DNA from: Alcanivorax sp. S6407
Lineage (GTDB): Bacteria; Pseudomonadota; Gammaproteobacteria; Pseudomonadales; Alcanivoracaceae
DNA: 64,000 bases
NCBI RefSeq assembly: GCF_023016115.1
Contig: NZ_JALKBH010000001.1
Location: 372,001-436,000, forward strand
Reading direction: 5' to 3'
Under the pieces are notes generated by a model. The model was given only the letters and a program-made list of their open reading frames with translations. It was not told where the DNA came from and did no database searches. The position numbers were made by a program, and so were the translations under genes. Shown here one piece after another: positions 44,639 through 53,909 of this stretch (position 1 is its first letter; the number at the start of each line of letters is the position of its first letter).

Positions 44639-47600
44639 CTCTTCAACGTATCCCAGCAAATGCGGCACCATCCGCTCGATTTCCTTGCGGGACATGCCTT
44701 TGCGAGCGGCGTAGTCATCCATCTGGTCCTTGGCCAGCTTGCCGGTGCCGAAGTACTTGGCTTGGGGGTGTGCAAAGTACCAACCGGAAACGGCTGCTGC
44801 CGGCAGCATGGCGTAGCTTTCGGTGAGGGTCATGCCGGCGTTTTTCTCCGGCTCCAGCAGTTCCCACAGCAGGGCTTTCTCGGTGTGGTCCGGACAGGCG
44901 GGATAACCGGGGGCAGGGCGGATGCCGCGATATTTCTCGCTGATCATGTCCTGATTGCTTAACGCTTCGTCGCTGGCATAACCCCAGTATTCCTTGCGCA
45001 CCTTCTCGTGCATGCGTTCGGCGAAGGCTTCCGCGAGACGATCAGCCAGTGCCTTGAGCATGATGGCAGAGTAGTCATCGTGGTCGGCTTCAAAGCGTGC
45101 CACGTGTTCATCGATACCGATGCCGGCGGTGACAGCAAAACCACCCAGCCAGTCTGTCAGGCCGGTTTCTTTCGGTGCGATAAAGTCACTGAGGCAGAAA
45201 TCCGGCTTGTCATTCTTGGTTCTGTCGAGCTGCTGGCGCAGGTGATGGAGCGTCATGAACGCCTCCTTGTCACCGGGGTTGCGATACAGTTCGATGTCGT
45301 CCATCTTCGAGTTTGCAGGCCAGAAACCTATTACAGCACGGGCAGTTAGCCACTTTTCTTTAACCACTTTCTCAAGCATGGACTGGGCATCCCGGTAGAG
45401 GCGCGTGGCTTCTTTGCCGACCACTTCATCGTCCAGGATATTGGGGAATTTGCCGGCCAGCTCCCAGGAGCGGAAGAACGGGGTCCAGTCGATGCGCTGC
45501 ACCAGATCTTCCAGCGGGTAGTCATCAAAGACCTTGAGGCCTTTTACCTTCGGCTCTGCAGGCGTGTACTCAGTCCAATCCGGCTGGAAGCGATGTTCCC
45601 GTGCCTGCTCGATGGAGATCAGGCTACGATCCACCTGCTGTTGCTGGCGACGGACCCGCAGGCCTTCATAGGTTTCCTTCAATTCCGCCACATAGCCGCC
45701 ACGGGCTTCTTTGGACAGCAGCTTGGAGGCCACGCCCACGGCACGGGAGGCATCGGCCACGTGAACCACGGCATGCTGGTAGGCAGGATCGATTTTCACA
45801 GCAGTGTGGATGCGGCTGGTGGTGGCGCCACCGATCATCAGCGGCAAGTCCATATCAAGACGCTGCATCTCGCTGGCCACATGTACCATTTCATCCAGAG
45901 ACGGGGTGATCAGGCCAGACAGGCCAATGATGTCCACGTTCTCTGCCTTGGCGACGTCGAGAATTTTCTCGCAAGGCACCATCACGCCCAGATCGATGAC
46001 CTCATAGCCGTTACATTGCAGCACCACGCCGACAATATTCTTGCCGATGTCGTGTACATCGCCTTTCACGGTGGCCATCAGGATCTTGCCGTTGGATTCA
46101 TCCTGGGTGCCCATCTCCTCCTTTTCCTTCTCCATGAAGGGGAGCAGGTAGGCCACCGCCTTTTTCATCACCCGGGCAGACTTCACCACCTGGGGCAGGA
46201 ACATCTTGCCTTCACCGAACAGGTCACCGACCACGTTCATGCCATCCATGAGCGGGCCTTCGATGACGTGAAGGGGGCGTTCTGCGTTCTGGCGGGCCAG
46301 CTCGGTGTCTTCCTCAACATAATCAGCTACGCCTTTCACCAGGGCGTGCTCAAGACGCTTCTCCACCGGCCATTCGCGCCAGGCCAGATCTTCCTTCTTG
46401 GCCTTTTCCGCACCGCTGCCACGGTATTTTTCAGCCAGATCCAGAAGTACCTCGGTGCCATCGTCACGGCGATTGAGTACCACTTCCTCCACCGCATTGC
46501 GCAGTTCTTCCGGAATGTCCGCATAGATCGCCAGCATCCCCGGGTTGACGATACCCATGTCCATGCCGTTCTTGATGGCGTAGTACAGGAATACGGCGTG
46601 AATGGCTTCACGAACCGTGTCATTGCCTCGGAACGAGAAGCTGACATTGGACACGCCGCCGGAAATCATGGCGTGGGGCAGGGTGCGTTTGATGTCGGCC
46701 ACGGCTTCGATGAAGTCCACGGCATAGTTGTTGTGCTCTTCAATGCCGGTGGCAATGGCGAAGATGTTGGGGTCGAAGATGATGTCTTCCGGCGGAAAGT
46801 CCACTTCTTCGGTGAGCAGCTTGTAGGCCCGGGTACAGATTTCCACCTTGCGCTCACGGGTTTCTGCCTGGCCTTCCTCGTCAAAGGCCATCACGATCAC
46901 CGCAGCACCGTAGCGGCGCAGCAGGCGTGCCTGCTCCAGGAAGGCGGCTTCACCTTCCTTCATGGAGATGGAATTCACCACGCCCTTGCCCTGGATACAC
47001 TTGAGCCCGGCTTCGATCACCTCCCACTTGGAGGAGTCGATCATGATCGGCACCTTGGCGATCTCCGGCTCGGAAGCCACCAGGTTGAGGAATTTCACCA
47101 TGCACTCGGCGGATTCCAGCATCCCCTCATCCATGTTGATATCGATGATCTGCGCGCCGTTTTCCACCTGGTCCCGGGCCACATCCAGGGCGGCGTCATA
47201 GTCCTGTTCCTTGATCAGGCGCAGGAAACGCTTGGAACCAGTCACATTGGTCCGTTCGCCCACGTTGACGAACAGGGAGTTCTTGTCGATGGTGCAGGGC
47301 TCCAGGCCGGAAAGGCGGCAGGCGACTTCAATGTCAGGGAGATTGCGGGGTGCCAGACCTTCCACGGCCTCGGCCATGGCCGCAATGTGCTCCGGAGTGG
47401 TGCCACAGCAGCCGCCAATGATGTTGAGGAAACCTTTCTCGGCCCAGCCGCGAATTTCTTTGGCCATGGTGGCCGGGTCCAGATCGTATTCCCCCATTTC
47501 ATTGGGCAGACCGGCGTTGGGGTGGGCTGACACGAAGGTCTCGGAAATGCGCGACAGTTCCTCGATATACGGACGCAGCTCCATGGGACCCAGGGCACAG

Positions 47601-48334
47601 TTCAGGCCAAAGCTGATCGGACGTGCATGGCGCAGGGAGTTGTAGAAGGCTTCTGTGGTCTGCCCGGTGAGGGTACGGCCGGAGGCATCGGTGATGGTGC
47701 CGGAAATCATCACCGGCAGGTCCAGGTTGTTTTCGTAGCAGTATTTGTCGACGGCGAAAACCGCGGCCTTGGCATTGAGGGTGTCGAAAATGGTCTCGAT
47801 CAGCACCAGGTCGATGCCACCTTCCACCAGGCCATCGAGAGCTTCAAGGTAGGCTTCCACCAGGGTATCGAAGTTCACGTTGCGGAACCCCGGGTCGTTC
47901 ACGTCCGGGCTGATACTGGCTGTCCGGTTGGTGGGGCCAAGTACGCCTGCCACATAACGGGGCTTGTCCGGGGTTGAGGCCTCATCCGCCGCTTGCCGGG
48001 CCACCCGGGCTGCCGCCACATTGATATCCCGCGCCAGGTCCTGCATGTCGTAGTCGGCCATGGCGATGGAGGTGGCGTTGAAGGAGTTGGTCTCGATGAT
48101 GTCTGCACCGGCATCCAGATAGCCCTTGTGCAGTGCCTTGATGCGCTCCGGCTGGGTGATACAGAGCAGGTCGTTGTTGCCTTTCAGGTCGGAGGGCCAG
48201 TCCGCAAACTGGCTGCCACGGTAGTCTTCCTCGCTGAATTTGCAGCGCTGGATCATGGTGCCCATGCCGCCATCCAGAATCAGGATGCGTTCTTGCAGCT
48301 TGGCAGTGAGCGTGGCGCGCAGGCTAGAAGTCAT
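44633..48334 (-). CDS. metH: Cobalamin-dependent methionine synthase
   Basis: The 1233-residue enzyme methylates homocysteine from methyltetrahydrofolate through cob(I)alamin. In order: the homocysteine domain with [11 protein letters not shown] zinc motif (about residues 300-320), the pterin domain ([14 protein letters not shown]), the cap and B12 domain with [19 protein letters not shown] (axial His in DxHxxG), and the AdoMet activation domain ending near [15 protein letters not shown]. The start [14 protein letters not shown] is chosen because GGAG lies six bases upstream; an earlier in-frame ATG at 48403 is less likely. No cobalamin or SAM riboswitch is visible upstream. The stop is in the heptamer array. 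Confidence 0.97.
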   Translation of the reverse strand: MTSSLRATLTAKLQERILILDGGMGTMIQRCKFSEEDYRGSQFADWPSDLKGNNDLLCITQPERIKALHKGYLDAGADIIETNSFNATSIAMADYDMQDLARDINVAAARVARQAADEASTPDKPRYVAGVLGPTNRTASISPDVNDPGFRNVNFDTLVEAYLEALDGLVEGGIDLVLIETIFDTLNAKAAVFAVDKYCYENNLDLPVMISGTITDASGRTLTGQTTEAFYNSLRHARPISFGLNCALGPMELRPYIEELSRISETFVSAHPNAGLPNEMGEYDLDPATMAKEIRGWAEKGFLNIIGGCCGTTPEHIAAMAEAVEGLAPRNLPDIEVACRLSGLEPCTIDKNSLFVNVGERTNVTGSKRFLRLIKEQDYDAALDVARDQVENGAQIIDINMDEGMLESAECMVKFLNLVASEPEIAKVPIMIDSSKWEVIEAGLKCIQGKGVVNSISMKEGEAAFLEQARLLRRYGAAVIVMAFDEEGQAETRERKVEICTRAYKLLTEEVDFPPEDIIFDPNIFAIATGIEEHNNYAVDFIEAVADIKRTLPHAMISGGVSNVSFSFRGNDTVREAIHAVFLYYAIKNGMDMGIVNPGMLAIYADIPEELRNAVEEVVLNRRDDGTEVLLDLAEKYRGSGAEKAKKEDLAWREWPVEKRLEHALVKGVADYVEEDTELARQNAERPLHVIEGPLMDGMNVVGDLFGEGKMFLPQVVKSARVMKKAVAYLLPFMEKEKEEMGTQDESNGKILMATVKGDVHDIGKNIVGVVLQCNGYEVIDLGVMVPCEKILDVAKAENVDIIGLSGLITPSLDEMVHVASEMQRLDMDLPLMIGGATTSRIHTAVKIDPAYQHAVVHVADASRAVGVASKLLSKEARGGYVAELKETYEGLRVRRQQQQVDRSLISIEQAREHRFQPDWTEYTPAEPKVKGLKVFDDYPLEDLVQRIDWTPFFRSWELAGKFPNILDDEVVGKEATRLYRDAQSMLEKVVKEKWLTARAVIGFWPANSKMDDIELYRNPGDKEAFMTLHHLRQQLDRTKNDKPDFCLSDFIAPKETGLTDWLGGFAVTAGIGIDEHVARFEADHDDYSAIMLKALADRLAEAFAERMHEKVRKEYWGYASDEALSNQDMISEKYRGIRPAPGYPACPDHTEKALLWELLEPEKNAGMTLTESYAMLPAAAVSGWYFAHPQAKYFGTGKLAKDQMDDYAARKGMSRKEIERMVPHLLGYVEEQ

Positions 48335-48627
48335 GAAAGGCTCCGACAGGGACAGCAAAAAGTGAGGGCAGGCATTATACCGGTGCAGCCTCGAGATACC
48401 CAAGCTTGTGTAGATTTTCGGTTATAAAACGGTGATTTACCCGCTGGTTTACTGGTCAATCCCATCTCAACCCCTCATCATATGGCGGCAATCGGGGGTT
48501 GCCTTTGCCTGTAACGATCGTAATCAGGTGAAAGATTTGTAAAATCGGAAGCCCCACAGCCTCCATCCACTTGGGATTCACGCAATTCAAGGCATAATCC
48601 GCGCTCACAGGAAGAGGAGTACGTCTA
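48335..48627. other. Divergent region metH / mscS
   Basis: About 290 bases with no gene. Nothing here resembles a SAM or cobalamin riboswitch by eye. The plus-strand gene has GGAAGAGGAG about eight bases before its ATG. Promoters for both genes must lie here, but I could not pick one with confidence. Confidence 0.5.
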
Positions 48628-49446
48628 ATGGATCAATATCTGCAACAAATTCAGACTTTTGCCAACGAGAACCTGATGCCATACGCATGGAATATCGTTG
48701 CTGCAATCGTCATCTTCATCATCGGTAAATGGATCGTCGCCAAGATTGCCCACGGCGTTAACCGGATGATGGACAAGCGCATCGACGCTACCGTGGCCAA
48801 ATTCGTTGGCAATATCGTTCACATCATCCTGTTTGCTTTCGTCATCATTGCTGCACTTGACCAGCTGGGTGTGGAAACCACCTCCCTGGTCGCCATTCTA
48901 GGTGCTGCCGGCCTGGCTGTTGGTCTGGCACTGAAGGATTCCCTGGGTAACTTTGCCGCTGGCGTGATGCTGATTCTCTTCAAGCCATTCCGGGTAGGCC
49001 ACTATGTGGAAGCCGGAGGTGCGGCGGGCACGATCAAGGAAATCAAGATTTTTGCCACCATCATGAACACTCCGGATAACAAGATCATCACCATCCCCAA
49101 TGGCGCCATCATGGGTGGAAATATCATCAACTACTCTGAAATGCCCACCCGTCGAGTGGATATGGTGTTCGGGGTTGCCTATGATGCCGACCTTTCCCAG
49201 GTGAAGAAAATTCTTGAGGAAATCCTTGCTGCCGACGAGCGTGTGCTCAAGGATCCCGCTCCTGTCATCGCTGTTGCTGAACTGGCTGACAGTTCTGTAA
49301 ATCTGCTGTGTCGTCCGTGGGTTAACAGCGCAGATTACTGGGGTGTCTTCTGGGGGACCACCGAGACCGTCAAGCGTCGTTTCGACGAGGCCGGTATCGG
49401 CATTCCGTTCCCGCAGATGGATGTTCACCTGGACAAGAGCGAGTAA
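48628..49446 (+). CDS. mscS: Small-conductance mechanosensitive channel MscS
   Basis: The 272-residue protein has three membrane helices (about 22-44, 62-85, 90-112). The pore-lining third helix and beta domain contain GAAGLAVGLALKDSLGNFAAGV and PFRVGHYVEAGG, the MscS signature, followed by the IPNGAIMGGNIINYS segment. It opens under hypo-osmotic stress to release solutes. Length is close to the 286 residues of E. coli MscS. A DUF481 gene follows ten bases later. Confidence 0.94.
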   Translation: MDQYLQQIQTFANENLMPYAWNIVAAIVIFIIGKWIVAKIAHGVNRMMDKRIDATVAKFVGNIVHIILFAFVIIAALDQLGVETTSLVAILGAAGLAVGLALKDSLGNFAAGVMLILFKPFRVGHYVEAGGAAGTIKEIKIFATIMNTPDNKIITIPNGAIMGGNIINYSEMPTRRVDMVFGVAYDADLSQVKKILEEILAADERVLKDPAPVIAVAELADSSVNLLCRPWVNSADYWGVFWGTTETVKRRFDEAGIGIPFPQMDVHLDKSE

Positions 49447-49456
49447 GGAGAGATTC

Positions 49457-50227
49457 ATGCGTAGTAAATATCTTGCTGCCATGCTGATTGCTGCCGGTTT
49501 GCCGGCAGTTTCAGTGGCGGCAGATGAAGCCGAAGGTGCCACCAAGTGGTCAGGTGATATTGGTGTCGGTCTTCTGTTCAAGCGTGGCAACACCAATTCC
49601 GACTCAACCAACGCCAATGCGAACATGAGTCGCGACAGTGCCAAATGGCGTCATACCTTCAAGGCCGACGCCAACAATGAAGAGGAAGAGGATCCGGAAA
49701 CCGAAGAGTACTACCGGACAGACGAGAATTACTTCGCTTCCTACAAACTGGACCGCAAGCTGGGTGAAAACTCCAGGAACTACCTGTTCAATGTGCTCAC
49801 CTACAGCAAGGATAACTTCTCCGGTTACCACTACGAGGCCAGTTATGCGATCGGTCTGGGTCGTCGCTGGATTGACACGGATCGCCAGACCCTGGACGCC
49901 GAACTCGGTCCGGGTTATCGCGTAAAGTGCCTGGATCCCCAGGACACCTATTTCAGCTGCGACAAGGCAGAAGAAGATGCTATTGCGCGTATTGGTGTGA
50001 AGTACGAGCTCAAAGTCAGTGACAACACTGTCTTCCGCGAAGACTTCTCCACCGAGGTAGGCGAAGAGGGTGCCGACACCCGTGCTGAAACCTCTCTGAC
50101 TACAGCGATCAACTCGAAGTTTTCCCTGCGCCTGCGCCATCTTCTGGAGCATGACTCCAAGGCGCCTGACGGCACCAAGGAAAGCGACCACACCTTCTCC
50201 GTTGGCGTGGTTTACACCCTGAAGTAA
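49457..50227 (+). CDS. DUF481-family (YdiY-like) outer-membrane protein
   Basis: The 256-residue protein starts MRSKYLAAMLIAAGLPAVSV, a signal peptide, and continues as a beta-barrel with alternating short strands (GDIGVGLLFKRGNTNSDSTN, LRLRHLLEHDS) and a terminal aromatic-free strand FSVGVVYTLK. The DUF481 pattern GNT after the first strand is present. AAGGAGAG precedes the ATG at 49457. The mscS neighbour on the same strand suggests an envelope or osmotic role, but none is known. Confidence 0.85.
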   Translation: MRSKYLAAMLIAAGLPAVSVAADEAEGATKWSGDIGVGLLFKRGNTNSDSTNANANMSRDSAKWRHTFKADANNEEEEDPETEEYYRTDENYFASYKLDRKLGENSRNYLFNVLTYSKDNFSGYHYEASYAIGLGRRWIDTDRQTLDAELGPGYRVKCLDPQDTYFSCDKAEEDAIARIGVKYELKVSDNTVFREDFSTEVGEEGADTRAETSLTTAINSKFSLRLRHLLEHDSKAPDGTKESDHTFSVGVVYTLK

Positions 50228-50242
50228 ATATTCAGGGATAGA

Positions 50243-50278
50243 AAAAGCCCCGGCTCGACAGAGACCGGGGCTTTTTTT
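50243..50278 (+). terminator. Terminator after the DUF481 gene
   Basis: AAAAGCCCCGG (50243-50253) pairs with CCGGGGCTTTT (50265-50275) and a seven-T run follows (50272-50278). Confidence 0.92.
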
Positions 50279-50294
50279 GTGCCGCTTCGCGGCT

Positions 50295-50329
50295 GCAGCA
50301 CGCTTCACGCAACACGCAACACGCGGAAG
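50295..50329 (+). repeat. Heptamer array, GCAACAC class (after DUF481 terminator)
   Basis: Units GCAGCAC, GCTTCAC, GCAACAC, GCAACAC, GCGGAAG are in phase, preceded by GTGCCGCTTCGCGGCT. It is nearly identical to 15534-15568, and both directly follow a terminator T-tract. Confidence 0.9.
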
Positions 50330-50373
50330 GGAAATGAACTGCGGCCGATGAGAGGTGAATTGAGGTTTGAAAG

Positions 50374-50400
50374 CGAGCTTCGAGTTTCGAGTTGCGAAAA
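50374..50400 (-). repeat. Heptamer array, ACTCGAA class
   Basis: Plus-strand units CGAGCTT, CGAGTTT, CGAGTTG, CGAAAAT are in phase. On the minus strand this matches AACTCGAAACTCG at 62941-62989. Confidence 0.7.
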
Positions 50401-50443
50401 TCAAACCCACGAGAATAGGCGCTTTGTTGTTTGCCTTTTCGTC

Positions 50444-50471
50444 ACTCGGTACTCACCACTCATTCCTCGCT
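50444..50471 (+). repeat. Short heptamer array, ACTCNNN type
   Basis: Units ACTCGGT, ACTCACC, ACTCATT, CCTCGCT are in phase. It is the weakest of the arrays, inverted relative to 50374-50400. Confidence 0.5.
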
Positions 50472-50618
50472 GCCGCTCGGTTCGCACCTCAAGATGTGCC
50501 CCTGCAGCGGCTCGGGATCGGCGTAGAGCTGATAGCAGAAGCTCCTCAGAGGGTTGAGCCACGTGCTCCGCGACGGTATGGGCTGCGGCGTTTAAGAATG
50601 AGGCGGAGGGGTTAGCGT

Positions 50619-50646
50619 CAGGCCTCAGGCGTCTAGCATCTGGCAG
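50619..50646 (+). repeat. Heptamer array, CAGGCAT class
   Basis: Units CAGGCCT, CAGGCGT, CTAGCAT, CTGGCAG are in phase, just before the pntB terminator. Confidence 0.7.
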
Positions 50647-50648
50647 CC

Positions 50649-50680
50649 AAAAAAAAGGAGCCCATCGGGCTCCTTTTTTT
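50649..50680. terminator. Bidirectional terminator downstream of pntB
   Basis: GGAGCCC (50657-50663) pairs with GGGCTCC (50667-50673), with an A-run before and a T-run after. It ends pntB transcription on the minus strand. Confidence 0.9.
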
Positions 50681-50692
50681 GCAGGCCAACAA

Positions 50693-52075
50693 TCAGCCTT
50701 CTTTCAGGGCAGTGGTGATGTCCAGGACTGCGCCTTTACCGTCACCGAACAACATCAGGGTGTTGTCCTTGGCGAACAGCGGGTTGGGCAGACCGGCAAA
50801 ACCGGAGCTCAGGGAGCGCTTGACCACAACAACCGTTTTGGCCTTGTCCACGTTCAGAATCGGCATGCCGTAAATCGGGCTGCCTTTGTCTTCACGAGCC
50901 ATCGGGTTGGTTACGTCGTTGGCACCCAGCACGATAGCCACATCGGTCTGTTCGAAGGTCGGGTTGATCTGGTCCATGTCCTTGAGCTGCTCGTAGGGCA
51001 CTTCGGCCTCAGCCAGCAGAACGTTCATGTGACCGGGCATACGACCGGCAACCGGGTGGATGGCGTATTCCACTTCGATGCCCATGGCTTCCATGGTGTC
51101 AGCCATGTCACGCACAGCGTGCTGCGCCTGGGCCATGGCCAGACCAAAGCCCGGTACAATGACGACGCGCTGAGCAGTTTCCAGCAGCATGGCCACTTCA
51201 TCGGCAGAGGTGGACTTAACCTTGCCGGCGTAGACTTCGTCTTCGTCCATGGCTTCGCCAGCTTCCGCCATTACACCGAACAGTACATTGGTGAGGGAGC
51301 GGTTCATGGCTTTACACATGATGCTGGTCAGGATCAGGCCAGAAGCACCTACAAGGGAACCGGTGATGATCAGCGCGCTGTTGCCCATCACGAAACCGGC
51401 AGCAGACGCGGCAACACCGGAGTAGGAGTTCAACAGGGCGATAACCACCGGCATGTCGGCGCCGCCAATCGGCAGTACCAGCAGCAGGCCAAGCAGCATG
51501 GCTGCGGCAACCAGACCCCAGAAGACGGTCTCGTTACCCGGGTTCATCACCAGGTAGCCGATACCCACCAGAGAACCGATGAACAGAATCGCATTAACCA
51601 CTTTCATGCCGGGGAAGCCCATGGGCTTGCCGTCGATGAGTTCCTGCAGCTTGGCGAAAGCCACCAGCGAGCCGGTCAGGGTCACGGCACCAATCAGTAC
51701 CGCAGCACCGGTAGCGATGATGGAAACCGTGTCGTTGGCAGAACCGCGGAAGAACTCTGCTGAAGCCACGGCGAAGGACGCACCACCACCGAAACCGTTG
51801 AGCAGGGCGATCATCTGCGGCATGGAAGTCATCTGTACCTTCTTGGCCATCACGGCACCAATCAGGCCACCAACGACAACGCCGGCAATGATGATTTCAT
51901 AAGTAACAATGTGCTCGTTGAGCAGGGTCACCACAGCGGCAACACCCATACCGGCTGCTGCCAGCAGGTTGCCACGTACAGCGGTCTTGGGCTTGGTCAG
52001 CCCCTTGATGCCGACAACAAACAAGACTGCGGCGATCAAGTAGGCGATATCAATCCAGTTCTGGGAAACGTGCAT
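50693..52075 (-). CDS. pntB: NAD(P) transhydrogenase subunit beta
   Basis: The 460-residue protein couples proton entry to NADPH formation. The N-terminal half has about nine membrane helices; the C-terminal NADP-binding domain includes VIVPGFGLAMAQAQHAVRDM, HPVAGRMPGHMNVLLAEA and LGANDVTNPMAREDKGSPI. Length matches E. coli PntB (462). It is third in the pntA1-pntA2-pntB operon, three bases after pntA2, and ends at a two-way terminator. Confidence 0.97.
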   Translation of the reverse strand: MHVSQNWIDIAYLIAAVLFVVGIKGLTKPKTAVRGNLLAAAGMGVAAVVTLLNEHIVTYEIIIAGVVVGGLIGAVMAKKVQMTSMPQMIALLNGFGGGASFAVASAEFFRGSANDTVSIIATGAAVLIGAVTLTGSLVAFAKLQELIDGKPMGFPGMKVVNAILFIGSLVGIGYLVMNPGNETVFWGLVAAAMLLGLLLVLPIGGADMPVVIALLNSYSGVAASAAGFVMGNSALIITGSLVGASGLILTSIMCKAMNRSLTNVLFGVMAEAGEAMDEDEVYAGKVKSTSADEVAMLLETAQRVVIVPGFGLAMAQAQHAVRDMADTMEAMGIEVEYAIHPVAGRMPGHMNVLLAEAEVPYEQLKDMDQINPTFEQTDVAIVLGANDVTNPMAREDKGSPIYGMPILNVDKAKTVVVVKRSLSSGFAGLPNPLFAKDNTLMLFGDGKGAVLDITTALKEG

Positions 52076-52078
52076 GAA

Positions 52079-52354
52079 TTACTTCCTCTTGAACATCGCC
52101 AGCATTCGATTGGTGACCATGAAGCCCCCAATCACGTTGATGGTAGCCAGTACCACCGCGGTAAAACCCAGTACGTTGATCAGCATGCCGGAGTCAGAAC
52201 CCGCGGCGATCAGGGCGCCCACCACAGTGATGCCGGAAATGGCGTTGGAGCCAGACATCAGAGGAGTGTGCAGGGTCGGCGGTACCTTGGTGATCAGTTC
52301 CACACCAAGGAAGATAGCCAGCACGAACAGAGTCAGTTGCGCTACGAAATCCAT
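52079..52354 (-). CDS. pntAB: NAD(P) transhydrogenase alpha subunit, membrane part (PntA2)
   Basis: The 91-residue protein is the membrane segment that in E. coli is fused to PntA. Three helices are visible: VAQLTLFVLAIFLGVELITK, then TVVGALIAAG, then VLATINVIGGFMVTNRMLAM. TPLMSGSNAISGI is conserved in the family. The split alpha arrangement is common in Pseudomonas and alphaproteobacteria. Its ATG overlaps the pntA1 stop. Confidence 0.95.
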   Translation of the reverse strand: MDFVAQLTLFVLAIFLGVELITKVPPTLHTPLMSGSNAISGITVVGALIAAGSDSGMLINVLGFTAVVLATINVIGGFMVTNRMLAMFKRK

Positions 52355-53565
52355 TATTTTTCCTCCTCGCTGTCAGCTTCTTCAGCCGGCGCTTCCGGTT
52401 TGGCCAGAGCGGGCAGGGAAAGCAGGTCGCGCAAACGGGCCTGAGGCACATCGCCGTTGTGGCTGATTACGGTTTCGGCAACGATCTCGTCTTCGAAGTC
52501 CAGCTGAACGTCGCCATTGTCGTCGAGCAGCAGGTTGAGAAGGTTTTCCATGTTCTTGCCGAACATTTGGCTGGCATGGAAAGCCACGGAAGACGGTACA
52601 TTTTCCGGGCCGATAATGGTGACACCGTGCTTGACCACGGTCTTGCCGGCTTCGGTGACTTCACAGTTACCGCCACGTTCGGCTGCCAGATCGACAATGA
52701 TGGAACCGGGCTTCATGGCCTTGACCATGTCTTCGGTAACCAGGATCGGGCTCTTGGCACCAGGAACAGCGGCGGTGGTGATGATTACGTCCATTTCCTT
52801 GACGACTTCAGTCATCAATTCGCGCTGACGCTTGAGGAAATCTTCACCCTGGGCCTTGGCATAGCCGCCAGAGCCTTCAGCTTCACCGGTATCCAGGTCC
52901 AGTTCTACCGGCTTGGCACCTACAGACAGGATCTGCTCACGAGCAGCGGGGCGAACATCGTAGGCTTCTACCACGGCGCCAAGACGCTTGGCGGTGGCAC
53001 AGGCCTGCAGACCGGCAACACCCGCACCCATGATGAACACACGGGAAGCGTTCAGGGTACCGGCAGCGGTCATGTTCATGGGGAACATGCGCTGGGACTC
53101 AGTGGCTGCCAGCAGCACACACTTGTAACCGGCGATCATGGCCATGGAGGACAGAACGTCCATGGCCTGGGCACGGGTGATCCGCGGCACCAGTTCCAGC
53201 GCCAGGCCGGAGACCTTCTTGCCAGCCAGAGTCTGGGCAAACTGAGGATTCGCCAGCGGATCGGTCATGCCGATCAGGATCTGGCCTTCTTTCAGCTTTT
53301 CCAGGTCGTCGTTGCCGTTGGCGGTGTTGCTGCCGGGCGTCTGGACCTGCAGAACTACCTGGGAAGAAGAGAAAATCTCGTCACGATCAACAAGCTTGGC
53401 ACCGGCAGCTTCAAAAGCGCTGTCCGGGTAGCCGGCGATATCGCCAGCGCCGCGCTCAACCTTGATCTCGACACCTTGTTTTTTCAGCAGTGCGCTGACA
53501 TTGGCAGGCGTCAAAGCAACGCGCTGCTCGCCAGGGCAGATTTCTTTGGGAACACCGATAATCAC
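52354..53565 (-). CDS. pntAA: NAD(P) transhydrogenase alpha subunit, NAD-binding part (PntA1)
   Basis: The 403-residue soluble subunit begins IIGVPKEICPGEQRVALTPA, the alanine-dehydrogenase/PNT N-terminal signature, with the NAD fold at GAGVAGLQACATAKRLGAVV. The start is taken as GTG at 53565 because the conserved sequence begins there; an upstream ATG at 53625 would add 20 unusual residues. GGGGG lies about eight bases before the GTG. It ends in an acidic Glu-rich tail that overlaps pntA2. Confidence 0.95.
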   Translation of the reverse strand: MIIGVPKEICPGEQRVALTPANVSALLKKQGVEIKVERGAGDIAGYPDSAFEAAGAKLVDRDEIFSSSQVVLQVQTPGSNTANGNDDLEKLKEGQILIGMTDPLANPQFAQTLAGKKVSGLALELVPRITRAQAMDVLSSMAMIAGYKCVLLAATESQRMFPMNMTAAGTLNASRVFIMGAGVAGLQACATAKRLGAVVEAYDVRPAAREQILSVGAKPVELDLDTGEAEGSGGYAKAQGEDFLKRQRELMTEVVKEMDVIITTAAVPGAKSPILVTEDMVKAMKPGSIIVDLAAERGGNCEVTEAGKTVVKHGVTIIGPENVPSSVAFHASQMFGKNMENLLNLLLDDNGDVQLDFEDEIVAETVISHNGDVPQARLRDLLSLPALAKPEAPAEEADSEEEK

Positions 53566-53909
53566 CTGCGTTACCCCCGTCTGTGGTTCGCAAATAATCG
53601 ACTTCCGGAGGGGGATGAAGGGCAACCCAATCCCCTGAAAGCCGCGTAAAGTAAGGCCTGCAAGTTGTCGACAATTCAGTCAGACAAGGATGCAGGGCCT
53701 CAGCAGGGTGCTAACCATATTGTGCGTCCACCAGCTTGGCAAATGACAAATGGTTATCGTACCGATAAGCGCTTAACAGTCTGATAACGTCTGCTAATAC
53801 TTTTTCAGTGCCTGTCTGACCCAAAATGACAGCCAGAAACGACAATGAGGGGCAAATTGCCCCTCATTGTCGACATTGCGAGCCATCCTGAGCCTCAGGA
53901 AGGAAGGCG
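53566..53909. other. Gap upstream of pntA1, with a long perfect hairpin
   Basis: This 344-base gap carries the pntA promoter (not clearly visible) and, nearer the ABC1 kinase, the perfect inverted repeat at 53840-53872. No gene is seen. Confidence 0.5.
53840..53872. terminator. Perfect hairpin after the ABC1-kinase gene (possible terminator)
   Basis: CGACAATGAGGGGC (53840-53853) pairs with GCCCCTCATTGTCG (53859-53872), 14 bp with a 5-base core. There is no T-tract on either side, so a terminator role for the minus-strand gene is plausible but not certain. Confidence 0.6.

Noticed and set aside
45593-47530. A 645-codon open frame on the strand opposite metH
   Set aside because: It lies entirely inside metH, is extremely His/Val/Gly-rich as expected for the mirror of a high-GC gene, and has no recognisable motif. 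The same applies to long mirror frames at 2224-3120, 8303-9544, 25490-26800, 52459-53649 and 57689-58429.
48335-48627. SAM or cobalamin riboswitch ahead of metH
   Set aside because: The upstream gap lacks a recognisable B12 box or SAM-type core, and the metH leader is short of structured GC-rich helices.
50279-50615. Small open frames in the DUF481-pntB gap
   Set aside because: They read through heptamer arrays, lie between two terminators and have no ribosome-binding site.
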